Position numbers and translations under genes: made by a program. The notes beneath the pieces were generated by a model. That model was not told where the DNA came from and did no database searches. It saw nothing but the letters and a program-made list of their open reading frames with translations. Shown piece after piece: positions 24,376 through 33,495 of a DNA stretch of 47,807 nt (its first letter is position 1; the number at the start of each line of letters is the position of its first letter). Origin of the DNA: a virus; the IMG/VR virus record IMGVR_UViG_3300042010_000231, positions 1 through 47,807 of that record; one strand, written 5' to 3'.

Positions 24376-24807
24376 ATGCGCTACTGCACCCGCGCCGACC
24401 TCGGCAACGCCATTCCACAGATCACACTGATTCAACTCTCCAACGACGACCCGGCCGCCTCGCAGCCCAACGAAAGCGTCATCGACGACGGCGTGCGCCA
24501 CGCGCAAGAACTGGTCGATGGCTACCTGCGCGGGCGCTACCACCTGCCACTCGACCCGGTACCCACCATGTTGCGTGATGCCGTGGTCTACCTGGCGCGG
24601 CACTGGCTGTATCAGCGTCGCCCCGAAGGCGCATTGCCCGATGCTGTAAAGGACAGCCGCAAAGACACTCTCAAGCTCTTGGAAAACATCCGCGACGGCG
24701 TTGTCACTTTAGGCCTGCCCACCGGCCACGCCGCGCCGGAACCGGGGGAGATCCGCGTGCGCTCACGCCCTCAGCAATTCAGCGCCCAAACGTGGGAACG
24801 CTACTGA
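24376..24807 (+). CDS. DUF1320 head-tail connector (Mu gp36-like)
   Basis: 143 residues starting MRYCTRADLGNAIPQI. DUF1320 members have the same opening and the segment VRHAQELVDGYLRGRYHLPL (about 39-58) and YLARHWLYQRRPEG. It probably forms the adaptor ring below the portal. It starts three bases after the capsid gene and overlaps the next gene. Confidence 0.85.
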   Translation: MRYCTRADLGNAIPQITLIQLSNDDPAASQPNESVIDDGVRHAQELVDGYLRGRYHLPLDPVPTMLRDAVVYLARHWLYQRRPEGALPDAVKDSRKDTLKLLENIRDGVVTLGLPTGHAAPEPGEIRVRSRPQQFSAQTWERY

Positions 24808-25295
24808 TGACCCAGGTGATCCCTAAAACTCAAACCGAGCAACTGATGGACGCCGTGCTCGCAAAACTGCAGCACGACGTCGGCCACGAACTGATGGTCG
24901 AGCTGTTCCCCGAAAACCCGCTGCAGTACCGCCTCAACCACCCACGCGGTGCCGTCTTGCTGGCCTACGGCAAGTCCACCTTTGGCATCTCGGAGAGCAC
25001 CGATGCGACCTTTCAAGCCCGCAACGTGGTGCTGCGCCTCACGCTGATCTTTCGCCAGCTCAACGGCACCGCCGGCGTAATCAGCTACCTCGACCGCATC
25101 CGCACCTGCCTCACGGGGTGGTATCCGCCAAACGCTGATCAGGCCTGCCGCCCTCTGTCCGAGCAGTTCATCGGCCACCAAAACGGCGTCTGGCAGTACG
25201 CCCAGGACTTCGCCACCCGCGCCACGCAACTGCAATTCATGCCTCCCGAACACGGGCCGCTGCTCAAACACGCTGCATTCGAGGACCACCCATGA
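24807..25295 (+). CDS. Gp37/DUF1834-like protein (Mu gp37 position)
   Basis: 162 residues from the ATG at 24807, which overlaps the DUF1320 stop (TGATG); a GTG at 24792 is an alternative. The segments VLLAYGKSTFGISEST and VVLRLTLIFRQLNGTAGVIS match the Gp37 family of Mu-like phages, proposed tail terminator or connector proteins. Confidence 0.8.
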   Translation: MTQVIPKTQTEQLMDAVLAKLQHDVGHELMVELFPENPLQYRLNHPRGAVLLAYGKSTFGISESTDATFQARNVVLRLTLIFRQLNGTAGVISYLDRIRTCLTGWYPPNADQACRPLSEQFIGHQNGVWQYAQDFATRATQLQFMPPEHGPLLKHAAFEDHP

Positions 25296-25525
25296 ACCTG
25301 ACCCGTTATCGCTACACCGGCCCGCAAAGTGCCGCCTCCCTGCACGTGGGCGATACCGCCGAGCCACTCGACGTTCAGCTGCTGCCAGGCAAGCCCGTCG
25401 AGCTGCCGGCCGATCACGAATACACCGTCGTGCTGTTAGCGCTCAAACACCTGACACCGCTACCGGCCCACACAAAGCCGGCCAACAAAACCGCTCTCGC
25501 GTCTCTAAAACCAGAGAAGGAATAA
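25292..25525 (+). CDS. Small phage protein (Mu gp38 position)
   Basis: 77 residues, overlapping the previous gene by four bases. No domain is recognised; a beta-rich core (YRYTGPQSAASLHV, EPLDVQLLPGKPVELPADHE) and a basic C-terminal tail. Its place between connector and sheath matches Mu gp38, of unknown function. Confidence 0.72.
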   Translation: MNLTRYRYTGPQSAASLHVGDTAEPLDVQLLPGKPVELPADHEYTVVLLALKHLTPLPAHTKPANKTALASLKPEKE

Positions 25526-25531
25526 ACGCCC

Positions 25532-26956
25532 ATGCCAGCCAACTATCTACACGGCATAGAAAACACCGAAGTCGAGCGTGGGCCTCGTCCTGTTCGGGTA
25601 GTCAAATCGGCGGTCATCGCCTTGGTCGGCACCGCGCCGGTCGGGCCCGTCAATGAGCTCACCCTGTGCCTGAACGACACCCACGCCGCCCAGTTCGGCG
25701 CGCACCAAAGCGGCTTCAGCATCCCCGAAGCGCTGCAGGGCATCTACGACTTCGGCGCTGGTACCGTGCTGGTCGTCAACGTGCTCGATCCGGCGATCCA
25801 CAACGCCACGGTCACTGACCAACCCCAACAGTTCGCCGACAACGACCTGTTGCAGCTGGCGCACGGCGCGCTGCAAACCCTGCAACTAAAGTCCGCCGAC
25901 GGGTCGGTCACCCACGGGCTAGGCACCGACTACACCGTCAACATGCTCACCGGCCACATCAGGCGCCTGGCCACCGGCAGCATGGCCGCCAACGCCCAGA
26001 TCAAGGCTGATTACACCCACGCCGACCCCAGCCAAGTCACCCCGGCCGACATCATCGGCGGCATCACCCTCGCGGGGCGGCGCACCGGTTTGAAGGCCTT
26101 TCAAGACAGCTACAACCAGCTGGGATTCTTCCCAAAAATCTTCATCGCACCAGGTTTCAGCACCTTGAAGGCAGTCACGGCCGACCTGGCCATCTCGGCC
26201 GGCCAGGTCGGCGGCGTGGCCTACGTCGATGCGCCCATCGGCGCCACCGTGCAGCAAGTGCTGGCTGGGCGTGGGCCGTCCGGCGCCATCAACTTCAACA
26301 CCAGCAGCGATCGGGTCCGCCTGTGCTACCCACACGTCAAGGTGTACGACGCCGCCACCAACGGCGAGCGCCTGCAACCCTTGTCGATCCGCGCCGCCGG
26401 CCTGCGCGCCAAAGTCGACAACGACCACGGCTACTGGTGGAGCAGCTCCAACCAACCCCTGCTGGGTGTCATCGGCCTGGAACGGCCACTCACCGCACGC
26501 ATCGACGACGCCACCAGCGAGGTCAACCTGCTCAACGAAAACGGCATTACCACCGTCTTCAACTCGTATGGCACCGGCCTGCGTTTATGGGGCAACCGCA
26601 CCGCGGCCTGGCCCACCGTCACCCACATGCGCAACTTCGAAAACGTGCGCCGCACCAAAGACGTCGTCGACGAATCCATCCGCTACAGCGCGCTGCAATT
26701 CGTCGACCAGCCCATCACCACCTCGCTCATCACCAGCATCACCGAAAGCGTCAACCTGTTCCTGCGCAAACTCATCGGCGACGGCGCCTTACTCGGCGGT
26801 GAATGCTGGTACGACCCGGCCCGCAACCCACAAACCGAACTGGAACAGGGCCACGCACTGTTCAACTACAAACTCACCGTACCGCTGCCGTTTGAACGCG
26901 GCACCTTTGAAACCGAAATCACCGGGGATTACCTGGTCAACCTGGGGAACGCATAA
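25532..26956 (+). CDS. Contractile tail sheath (P2 FI-like)
   Basis: 474 residues. Opening LHGIENTEVERGPRPVRVVK and the later segments LGFFPKIFIAPGFSTLKAV, NGITTVFNSYGTGLRLWGNR and the C-terminal handshake region LPFERGTFETEITGDYLVNL identify a P2 FI/Mu gpL-type sheath. The GKEY-free, RTKDVVDESIRYSALQFVD segment near 370-390 is also typical. It contracts around the tube to inject DNA. No gap to the tube gene. Confidence 0.92.
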   Translation: MPANYLHGIENTEVERGPRPVRVVKSAVIALVGTAPVGPVNELTLCLNDTHAAQFGAHQSGFSIPEALQGIYDFGAGTVLVVNVLDPAIHNATVTDQPQQFADNDLLQLAHGALQTLQLKSADGSVTHGLGTDYTVNMLTGHIRRLATGSMAANAQIKADYTHADPSQVTPADIIGGITLAGRRTGLKAFQDSYNQLGFFPKIFIAPGFSTLKAVTADLAISAGQVGGVAYVDAPIGATVQQVLAGRGPSGAINFNTSSDRVRLCYPHVKVYDAATNGERLQPLSIRAAGLRAKVDNDHGYWWSSSNQPLLGVIGLERPLTARIDDATSEVNLLNENGITTVFNSYGTGLRLWGNRTAAWPTVTHMRNFENVRRTKDVVDESIRYSALQFVDQPITTSLITSITESVNLFLRKLIGDGALLGGECWYDPARNPQTELEQGHALFNYKLTVPLPFERGTFETEITGDYLVNLGNA

Positions 26957-27481
26957 ATGGCTGGCTTTAGCGCGCATCGCATTTCCAATGCCAACGTGTA
27001 TCTGGATGGCAGTAGCTTCTTCGGCAAGTGTGAAGAGATTGATTTGGGCACCATCAAAACGGTGATGAGTGACTTTCAGGGACTGGGCATGGTCGGGCTG
27101 ATTGAGCTGCCGGATGGGATCGATAAGTTGGAGGGGAAAATCACTTGGAACAGCTTGTATTTCGAGGCGGCCAAGAAGCTTGTGACGCCGTTCAAGAGCG
27201 TGCAGCTGCAGTGCCGGTCTAACGTGCAGGTGTTCAATAATGGGGGGCTGGTGAATGAGATTCCGCTGGTTACGACCATGACCATTACCGGGAAGGAATA
27301 TCAGCTGGGCACGCATAAACCACGCGATCCGACGAAGTACGAGACGCCGTTTTCGGCCACGTATGTACGGCAGATGATCAATGGGGATGAAGTGGTGCTG
27401 CTGGATTATCTGGCGAATATTTTTCGGGTGGGTGGTGAGGATCAGCTGGCTCGGTACAACAAGAATCTTGGGATCGCTTGA
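26957..27481 (+). CDS. Tail tube protein (P2 FII-like)
   Basis: 174 residues starting MAGFSAHRISNANVYLDGSS. FII features include FQGLGMVGLIELPDGIDKLE and the C-terminal YVRQMINGDEVVLLDYLANI, then RVGGEDQLARYNKNLGIA. It polymerises on the tape measure inside the sheath. The gene uses clearly fewer C-ending codons than its neighbours (many GGT, GAT, AAT, TTG), a sign of separate origin or recent recombination. A terminator follows. Confidence 0.92.
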   Translation: MAGFSAHRISNANVYLDGSSFFGKCEEIDLGTIKTVMSDFQGLGMVGLIELPDGIDKLEGKITWNSLYFEAAKKLVTPFKSVQLQCRSNVQVFNNGGLVNEIPLVTTMTITGKEYQLGTHKPRDPTKYETPFSATYVRQMINGDEVVLLDYLANIFRVGGEDQLARYNKNLGIA

Positions 27482-27493
27482 TGCTTCCCAATT

Positions 27494-27518
27494 AGGCCGC
27501 TTGTGAACGCGGCCTTTC
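27494..27518 (+). terminator. Terminator after the tail tube gene
   Basis: AGGCCGC (27494-27500) and GCGGCCT (27509-27515) pair, followed by TTTC. It ends the head-to-tube transcription unit just before the third cargo block. Confidence 0.65.
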
Positions 27519-27597
27519 GCTCAGGCATAGACAAGGCAAATAACCAACTCGAAGCACCATCTGCTGGCACTTGAGTTAAGCCTAAAACCGTGGATGG

Positions 27598-28368
27598 TTA
27601 GGCATTCTTCAAGAACGCAGCAATTTCTACCTCTTTGGCCTTGGAGAACACCCAGCCTCCTAGTGTGTTATTCCATCGCCCACCAAGATCCTTCAGTTGA
27701 TCTTTCAACTTCTTCGTATCGCCTTTGACAACAAATGACTTCACTTGGCCGTCCTTTTCGTAGTCCTCCATGAAGACCTTGTCTTCTTTGAGAATCTTTT
27801 TCAGGGTCGCGACCTTTTCCTTGACCTCTTTGGGCGTTGGAGGCACGGCTGGTAGTCCGCGAAGCAACCCACGAACATTTATTGAAATTTGGTTGAGAAG
27901 CTGTTCCTTGAAATCTGTGATGCTATTGTAGGATCCAGTCAAACCCAATTTCTGCATCTTTTTCTCGAATTCTTTCAACGACTTATACTGATCAATGTCC
28001 AGGTTTTTAGGGTCGATGTTTCGAGATGAAAAATAGACCATTACCGGCTTTTGGTTTTCGATGAACCATTCGATCTCTTCTGCTGTGCCACTCTCGCTGA
28101 CTCCGGTAGGTGAGCCAAGTCTTGTCCAGAAAACACCGATGACCATGTCGCAGGTAGTAACGATTTGACTGTTGATAACCCCTTGAGCACGATCCCCTAG
28201 CAGTGGTGCCGAGTGCGTTTCCCATTTCACAGGAAGGAGCACCACATTATTCGTCTGAGCATTGTTATTGTTCCAACGAGAGATAACCTCTGGTATTGCC
28301 TCACGTTCTTCGTCAACGTCGCCAGGGCTTGCGATTAGTATTTTGAACACCTTTGCATCGAAGGACAT
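27598..28368 (-). CDS. TIR/DUF4062-like effector domain protein
   Basis: 256 residues. The N-terminal 130 residues have the pattern of DUF4062-like, TIR-related Rossmann domains: KILIASPGDVDEEREAIPEV, LLPVKWETHSAPLLGDRAQG, CDMVIGVFWTRLGSPTGV and SGTAEEIEWFIENQKPVMVY. Such domains recur as effectors or sensors in bacterial conflict systems. The C-terminal 50 residues (FVVKGDTKKLKDQLKDLGGR, then WNNTLGGWVF) form a small domain also seen attached to nucleic-acid enzymes. It is divergent from the CHAT gene, with 638 bp between. Family naming is from memory; the catalytic Glu is tentatively in EEIEW. Confidence 0.7.
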   Translation of the reverse strand: MSFDAKVFKILIASPGDVDEEREAIPEVISRWNNNNAQTNNVVLLPVKWETHSAPLLGDRAQGVINSQIVTTCDMVIGVFWTRLGSPTGVSESGTAEEIEWFIENQKPVMVYFSSRNIDPKNLDIDQYKSLKEFEKKMQKLGLTGSYNSITDFKEQLLNQISINVRGLLRGLPAVPPTPKEVKEKVATLKKILKEDKVFMEDYEKDGQVKSFVVKGDTKKLKDQLKDLGGRWNNTLGGWVFSKAKEVEIAAFLKNA

Positions 28369-29006
28369 TTTTTCTCTCTTTAATTGCAGGATGCGGATGA
28401 GGAGTGCCCAACTAAAAATAGGCCCTAAGTGTTACCCAACACCTTGATTGGGTCGGTAGAACACACTCCGGTGGCAACACCCTCCACGGCTCTGGAGTAG
28501 GCTGTCAACGAAGGGAGAACGTTCTGATACAGCTGTCGAGGATAATGCGGGGCGCATAGGAAACACAATCAGCATTGCTACCGTAATTCCTCATACGAAA
28601 GATAGGTCAAGCCGAATGCAAATGACAGAACAAACGCTATGCAAACGGCTAATCAAGTGGTATTTAGCCTTCACAATCGCCATGCCGCTAGTCTTTATAA
28701 CCATAGTCAGCACCCATTTAAGCTGGGCTTATGCACGTTGCGGTGCCCCTCTTTCAACATCCCTACATTCCCGGCACTAGAGACTCACGGGCTTGGCCCA
28801 ATAACTTTTGCTACTCACCTCCCGTGCAGACACTGAAATCAACGCAACCGCGGTGACGCCTGCAGCGATGGTCAAGAGTTCGAAGAGAACCTGGTGAAAT
28901 GTTTGAGGCGTGGAGATCGGCGCTATCGTGTTTTTTGCTACTAATTTAGCGAGTCGAGACTTGACCCGCAGGTCAGTAACCATCTCATCAGTAAAAGGAA
29001 AGTCGT
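28369..29006. other. Divergent intergenic region between DUF4062-like and CHAT genes
   Basis: 638 bp with no certain gene. A small plus-strand frame at 28639-28836 has no protein-like features. A minus-strand frame at 28777-28983 is hydrophobic in part and is listed separately. Promoters for both effectors should lie here; I see no operator dyad. AAGGAAAG precedes the CHAT start. Confidence 0.4.
28777..28983 (-). CDS. Possible small membrane protein beside CHAT
   Basis: 68 residues with one hydrophobic stretch (about 34-52, LFELLTIAAGVTAVALISVS) after a basic N-terminus (MVTDLRVKSRLAKLVAKN). It starts 23 bp from, and divergent to, the CHAT start. The ribosome-binding site is weak. It could be a real membrane partner or chance. 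Confidence 0.3.
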   Translation of the reverse strand: MVTDLRVKSRLAKLVAKNTIAPISTPQTFHQVLFELLTIAAGVTAVALISVSAREVSSKSYWAKPVSL

Positions 29007-32000
29007 ATGGTTGACACGGAACCGCAGTCCACGCCAGCTGTTGTTGGATTTGATCCTTGGTCAGTTTTAGCCGAAATCACACTGGGTAGCATGGGGCTAT
29101 TGCTAGGCGGGATCTCGAGTAAGGTTCTCGGACGACTGCTTAACAAAAGCCTCGGCTTGCGATACGCCGAGACGAGCAATGAGGTCTTTACAGGCTTTAC
29201 TGTCGTCCTCCCTCCGAAAGGTGCTACCGCCCTCAGCGAACAGACGGTCTTCAATGCGTTATCCGCTGCTTTCATGGAGCTTGACGGCATCGAGCTTAAA
29301 GATACGCACTTGGCCAAATTTCGTAGTTCCATTGAAGTAGTGCACTCACCCTCACTTCAGATCCCTGATCTGGTAGCTGTAGTGAATATTGTGGGACGCA
29401 ACCACTTCATTTTTGTCGCCGAAGCTGGCAAGTACAGATCCAATGATGTGCATCTTCCACCAATCTTTGGGGTGTCTGCCGTACGTTCACCCGAAGGTAT
29501 CTGGGTGCGACATGTCGCAATCTTGGGGCAAAAACTCGTGTCCGCCGCCCAATCAGGTGAGGGTTACGTCTTTGTACATGTCACTGAAGCGCCACCGCAG
29601 AGGGTTGAAGCCCAAGCCCTATTACAAGAGATCGACTGCGACATCTGGCATGCCGAAATTGAGGGTGGTAACCGGGAACAAGAAGTCAGTCGTAATGCTG
29701 AGAGATGGGTAAAGATGGCTGTTTTGGGGTTGATCGATGAAATCCGAGATGAAATCGAAGCGCTGGCGCTAGATGACCTCACAAAAAAGCATCTACTTGC
29801 CCAGTTACTTGATCGCTCAGGCAAAGAGGATGAACTCCTTTCGGTTATTGGCGAAATGTTGGGTAGTGTTGCGGCACTGACAGCAATGCAAAGAATCCAG
29901 CTTTCTACTTTTGCTATCAAAGCAGGAAGCCTCACCACTGCAATGGATTTACTCGCTGAGGGGGTAGAGGGTCTTACTGAGGAAGAATGGTTTGAGAAGG
30001 CGTTGGATGTGGCAATGCGGCTGCGCTCCAACGACCTCATCGTTAAAATTGACGAGCAGATGTCCTCTCTGTTTCCAGCTTCAGCGATATTAAGGGAAAA
30101 TCGCGATAGGCGATTGCTTCTAAACTGTCACTTGGCATCCAGCAAGGAATTTGAGTTCTCAATTTCTGGCTTTTCAGATAGGCATGAACTCCTTTGGGCG
30201 GGACTCAAAGGGGCGGACGCTGTGTACGACCAAGTTCTTCGGATGACTTCTAAGTGGGAAACAGATTGGCAGGAGCTGGCATCAATCTGCTGCGCAGCAC
30301 ATGCTCAATCGATCGGTAAAAATCGAGATGCAGTAGAAATGGCGGTTTCTGTGGCCACTTCGAAGACGTATGGACGGCAAGCTTCCCGGATACTCCTGTC
30401 TTCTGTTCGACGCATGATGCTCAAGCAAGAAGTAGCCTCTAGTGAAAGCGATTACTATCGACAACCTTTGGCGGCAGTGATCAGATATTTGGCTCAACAC
30501 CCCCAAGATGAGCAAACACGAACCTCACTTACTTCACTCTTAACAGTGGAAGCATGCGGTGAGATCGCCGTTCCTGTGGCTGCAATTCTTGCACTAGATT
30601 TGGCTAGTGAAGGTGTACGACTCGCTAAGCCCCTATTTTTAAAAAGTGATAAGGAAGAATCGCGCCAGAGCACTTCAGAGTATTTGCCGAGCCCTCCTGA
30701 GTTCGAACGGGTAAAATATGACGCGGAATTTAAGCTAGTAGTGGAGTCCGGTCTACGATGGCTTAGTCAACAGCTGGCAACAGAGCCGGGAGTAACCCGC
30801 CTACCGGTTGAGCTAGTGGGAGTTGATCCGAATAACATCGTTCATCAACTAGTGAGCCTCATCCATCATAACGGCTCACATGGGCCAGAAGACACCGACC
30901 TCGAATTCCTAGAGAAAATGGTCCAATTGACGTGCGCAATTGCGCCATACGCAGACAATGAGCGCAATGGAGACCTTAGTGTAATGCGTCTCCTCGCCTG
31001 TCAGTCCGTGTTATGCGGTTCTGCACAGCACGCACGAAATCTTTGCGAACAGATTCTGTTGATGGGCCAAGAAAGCCCTCTTAGGAAACGACTTGCTTGG
31101 GCGGCGTTTGCGGATGTTTATCACCGCTGTCGCAAGCCAGTCGAGGCACTGATCGGTGTAGCTTGTGCTATGGCTACGGATTCTGAGGTCGGAGCTGCCG
31201 ATCTTTGGCAGGAAATTCATACCCTGATTCGTGTGTTGCGGGATCTTGGACAGATTTCATTGGCTCGAAAGCTAATACCCGTTATGAAGCAACTCCTTGA
31301 GCAACTCGGGTATGATCCTGAAAGCGATCTGCGCGTGATCACGTTGGAACTGAGCCTCCAACTGTTTGAAGTGCGTGACACACAGATTGCCGAGCTTAGT
31401 AATTTGGCCGAGACCATGGCCTCCAATTGCGAAGCTGTTCTCGAGCGCCCCAACTATCTGGTGCCTGCTGTGACGCTATTGGCCCAGATTGTGTTGAAGT
31501 GTGACTCCGTTGCTGCGCCAGTCAATGATCACTCTCGAAAAATTTTAGCTACGGCATTGACGCGTATTGGGGCAGATCTCGCTCAATTTGTGTCGACTGT
31601 TTCCTCTATTTCGCCGACACCTGCTCACGTCCTCGCAATGTACAACAAAGTCCATAGAGCAGTTTCGACAAGGGATGCTCCAGCAGACTTTGTTCCCGTT
31701 ACGATTGCAGCGCGGCGACTTTTAGATGGAACGAAAGATAAGCCCCCAGAGCCCGAGGTTTCATCCCTTGCAACGGAAATACTGGCGGAGCAAGGAGTTG
31801 AGCTGGTCGGTGATCTACCGTTGCTTACTTTCGGCTGGCCATTGGCATATGCACAAGAGCTCAGCCGTAGCGGTTTAGAGGTGGTTTTTCTTTCATTGAA
31901 CAGCCAGGGAGAGCTGTTAGTCACGCACGTGGTTCAAGGTGAGGTTCATCAGATTGAACAACTCCAAGGTGACAGATCGTTTCTCAAACGGATGCAAGTG

Positions 32001-32861
32001 TGGATCGAGGACTATCCAAAGGGATATGGACTCGTTGACGCGTGCGACGGAAATGATGAGTTCTATGACTCAATGGAAAGGCTTGGTGCAAAGGTTGCCT
32101 CGGAGGGGGAGCTGTTAATAATCGCCGAGCCGATGCTACAGCAACTTGCGATGAATCTTATAGTGGTAGAGCCGCTTGTGGGCTTTAGTTATTTTCTAGG
32201 CTCGAAGGCTGCTGTCGGCGCCACCCCTTCACTAAGGTGGTTATCTCAAGTGCGGGGAAGCGCCCGTAAGGGGCGTGGAGGTTACAAGGCGTGGATCTCC
32301 GCAGAGGAAAGCTCGTTCGATGGGGGAGCCTTAGGCTTAGTCTTGGATCGCCTTAAAGACACGTTCGCCCAGTATGACTTTGCTGTCGACACCGGGCGCA
32401 AGCTACCGCTTGATGTCTCGGATGCAAGCCTGGTGGTTGCCTGTGCTCACGGAGGGTTGACCAGTAGCGGCAAATTCATCCACACCATTAGCGACGAAGA
32501 TAATCTAGTCGAATCTCCCGGAGCACTTGCCCAAGCCTTAAGAGGGGTGGAGTTAGTGATTCTGTTCGTTTGCAGCGGCGGTCGTCTCGACAAACATCCC
32601 TTCGATAACTCTACGGTTGGACTACCTAAACAGTTGCTAAATCAGGGCTGTCGAGCTGTTGTGGCGTCCCCATGGCCGCTCGATGTCAAGGTTACTTACA
32701 ACTGGCTCGGCCCGTTCATGCAGGCTTGGGAAGCCGGCGAAACAGTTTTGAGCGCGACCAAAATGGCGAATGATGCGGTTACTTTGAGTTTGGGAGACCA
32801 CCCACAGTACGGCTTGGCAATGGCTGTCTATGGCGACGTGTTGCTGAACAAGCAAACGTAG
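29007..32861 (+). CDS. Membrane CHAT-domain caspase-like protease
   Basis: 1284 residues. An N-terminal hydrophobic segment (about 20-38, VLAEITLGSMGLLLGGISS) could anchor it. A region to about 230 follows, then roughly 700 residues of helical repeats that look TPR/ARM-like (for example ARNLCEQILLMGQESPLRKR, ARKLIPVMKQLLEQLGY). The C-terminal CHAT domain (about 950-1284) has the dyad His1148 in VVACAHGG and Cys1189 in LFVCSGG, then LLNQGCRAVVASPWPLD, all classic for CHAT. CHAT proteases act in type III CRISPR (Craspase) and gasdermin or TPR-CHAT defence. Here it lies beside a TIR-like protein in phage cargo. GC is lower than the core. AAGGAAAG precedes the ATG. Confidence 0.88.
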   Translation: MVDTEPQSTPAVVGFDPWSVLAEITLGSMGLLLGGISSKVLGRLLNKSLGLRYAETSNEVFTGFTVVLPPKGATALSEQTVFNALSAAFMELDGIELKDTHLAKFRSSIEVVHSPSLQIPDLVAVVNIVGRNHFIFVAEAGKYRSNDVHLPPIFGVSAVRSPEGIWVRHVAILGQKLVSAAQSGEGYVFVHVTEAPPQRVEAQALLQEIDCDIWHAEIEGGNREQEVSRNAERWVKMAVLGLIDEIRDEIEALALDDLTKKHLLAQLLDRSGKEDELLSVIGEMLGSVAALTAMQRIQLSTFAIKAGSLTTAMDLLAEGVEGLTEEEWFEKALDVAMRLRSNDLIVKIDEQMSSLFPASAILRENRDRRLLLNCHLASSKEFEFSISGFSDRHELLWAGLKGADAVYDQVLRMTSKWETDWQELASICCAAHAQSIGKNRDAVEMAVSVATSKTYGRQASRILLSSVRRMMLKQEVASSESDYYRQPLAAVIRYLAQHPQDEQTRTSLTSLLTVEACGEIAVPVAAILALDLASEGVRLAKPLFLKSDKEESRQSTSEYLPSPPEFERVKYDAEFKLVVESGLRWLSQQLATEPGVTRLPVELVGVDPNNIVHQLVSLIHHNGSHGPEDTDLEFLEKMVQLTCAIAPYADNERNGDLSVMRLLACQSVLCGSAQHARNLCEQILLMGQESPLRKRLAWAAFADVYHRCRKPVEALIGVACAMATDSEVGAADLWQEIHTLIRVLRDLGQISLARKLIPVMKQLLEQLGYDPESDLRVITLELSLQLFEVRDTQIAELSNLAETMASNCEAVLERPNYLVPAVTLLAQIVLKCDSVAAPVNDHSRKILATALTRIGADLAQFVSTVSSISPTPAHVLAMYNKVHRAVSTRDAPADFVPVTIAARRLLDGTKDKPPEPEVSSLATEILAEQGVELVGDLPLLTFGWPLAYAQELSRSGLEVVFLSLNSQGELLVTHVVQGEVHQIEQLQGDRSFLKRMQVWIEDYPKGYGLVDACDGNDEFYDSMERLGAKVASEGELLIIAEPMLQQLAMNLIVVEPLVGFSYFLGSKAAVGATPSLRWLSQVRGSARKGRGGYKAWISAEESSFDGGALGLVLDRLKDTFAQYDFAVDTGRKLPLDVSDASLVVACAHGGLTSSGKFIHTISDEDNLVESPGALAQALRGVELVILFVCSGGRLDKHPFDNSTVGLPKQLLNQGCRAVVASPWPLDVKVTYNWLGPFMQAWEAGETVLSATKMANDAVTLSLGDHPQYGLAMAVYGDVLLNKQT

Positions 32862-32898
32862 GGCGCGTGTTCAATGACACTCAGTGTGACCTCATGAG

Positions 32899-33176
32899 GG
32901 CTACAACACCTATCGTCATTGCCTACGGTGGCGACAGAATCGGCCGGCAGACGCACCACGTCGCCGCCGGTAAATTGTCTCCCGTCACCACTCACAGTGA
33001 CCGGGCGGAGCAGCCCGTAGCACGTTAAGTTGTACGCGTATCTTTTGTAAGGGACAGGCAGCTCCATGTCTGATTTTGATGGTAACTGTACGCCGGGTGC
33101 CCTCGGGCAAACCGGCATTGCAAAGCTCCTACTCGCTCCCATTACCGGCGTACAGTTACCATCTTTTTTTCACCCC
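32899..33176 (+). ncRNA. Structured leader RNA, copy B
   Basis: Downstream of the CHAT gene, this copy has GGCTACAACACC, CCTACGGTGGCGACAGAATC, the hairpin GTCAC/GTGAC with a different loop, and CGGGC..GCCCGTAGCA, aligned in order with copies A and C. Its 3' part is replaced by a long hairpin and T tract (33078-33170). No DUF6124 gene follows; the next gene encodes a lipoprotein. Confidence 0.55.
33078..33170 (+). terminator. Long-armed inverted repeat with T tract in copy B
   Basis: The arms GATGGTAACTGTACGCCGG (33078-33096) and its exact complement (33145-33163) are 19 bp and perfect, with a 48-base insert, followed by seven Ts. It reads as a strong intrinsic terminator or as a stable structured RNA end. 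The arms contain a minor internal stem (GTGCCCTCGGGC). Confidence 0.65.
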
Positions 33177-33330
33177 CGCACGGCTCCATTCAAAGGGAGC
33201 GCCGTAGCGATCAGCGTCGTCCCCATCAGCCGGTGACCAATCCGGCATCCGCCTACCAAAACTCTTCAAAAGCACCACGTCGCCACGCGAGTCCGGCAGG
33301 TTTAAAGCGGCCAGCGGGTAAGGTCGCGCC

Positions 33331-33400
33331 CCCGGAAAAATGTCGGACGCATCCTCGATCTTTGGAAACTTTCACGCGTTTAACGCACGCGTTTTAGGCG
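33331..33400. repeat. 70-bp direct repeat, copy 1
   Basis: Runs from CCCGGAAAAATGTCGGACGC to about GCGTTTTAGGCGC, with the core TTTCACGCGTTTAACG. The second copy is at 34771 in the same orientation, about three quarters identical by eye. The copies flank the lipoprotein and toxin-antitoxin genes. Confidence 0.65.
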
Positions 33401-33495
33401 CTCATTCTCGCGTACGCATTGCAGCCACGAACAACTCAGCTTGACTGGGAAGACCCGTGCTACCTTCCAGTCTCATTCATGACAAGGAGGTCGCC

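Noticed and set aside
28639-28836. 65-codon frame between the DUF4062-like and CHAT genes
   Set aside because: No ribosome-binding site and His/Cys-rich non-protein-like composition.
32828-33142. Minus-strand frame of 104 codons across leader copy B
   Set aside because: It runs through the structured leader and the 19-bp inverted repeat; conservation follows RNA blocks rather than codons.
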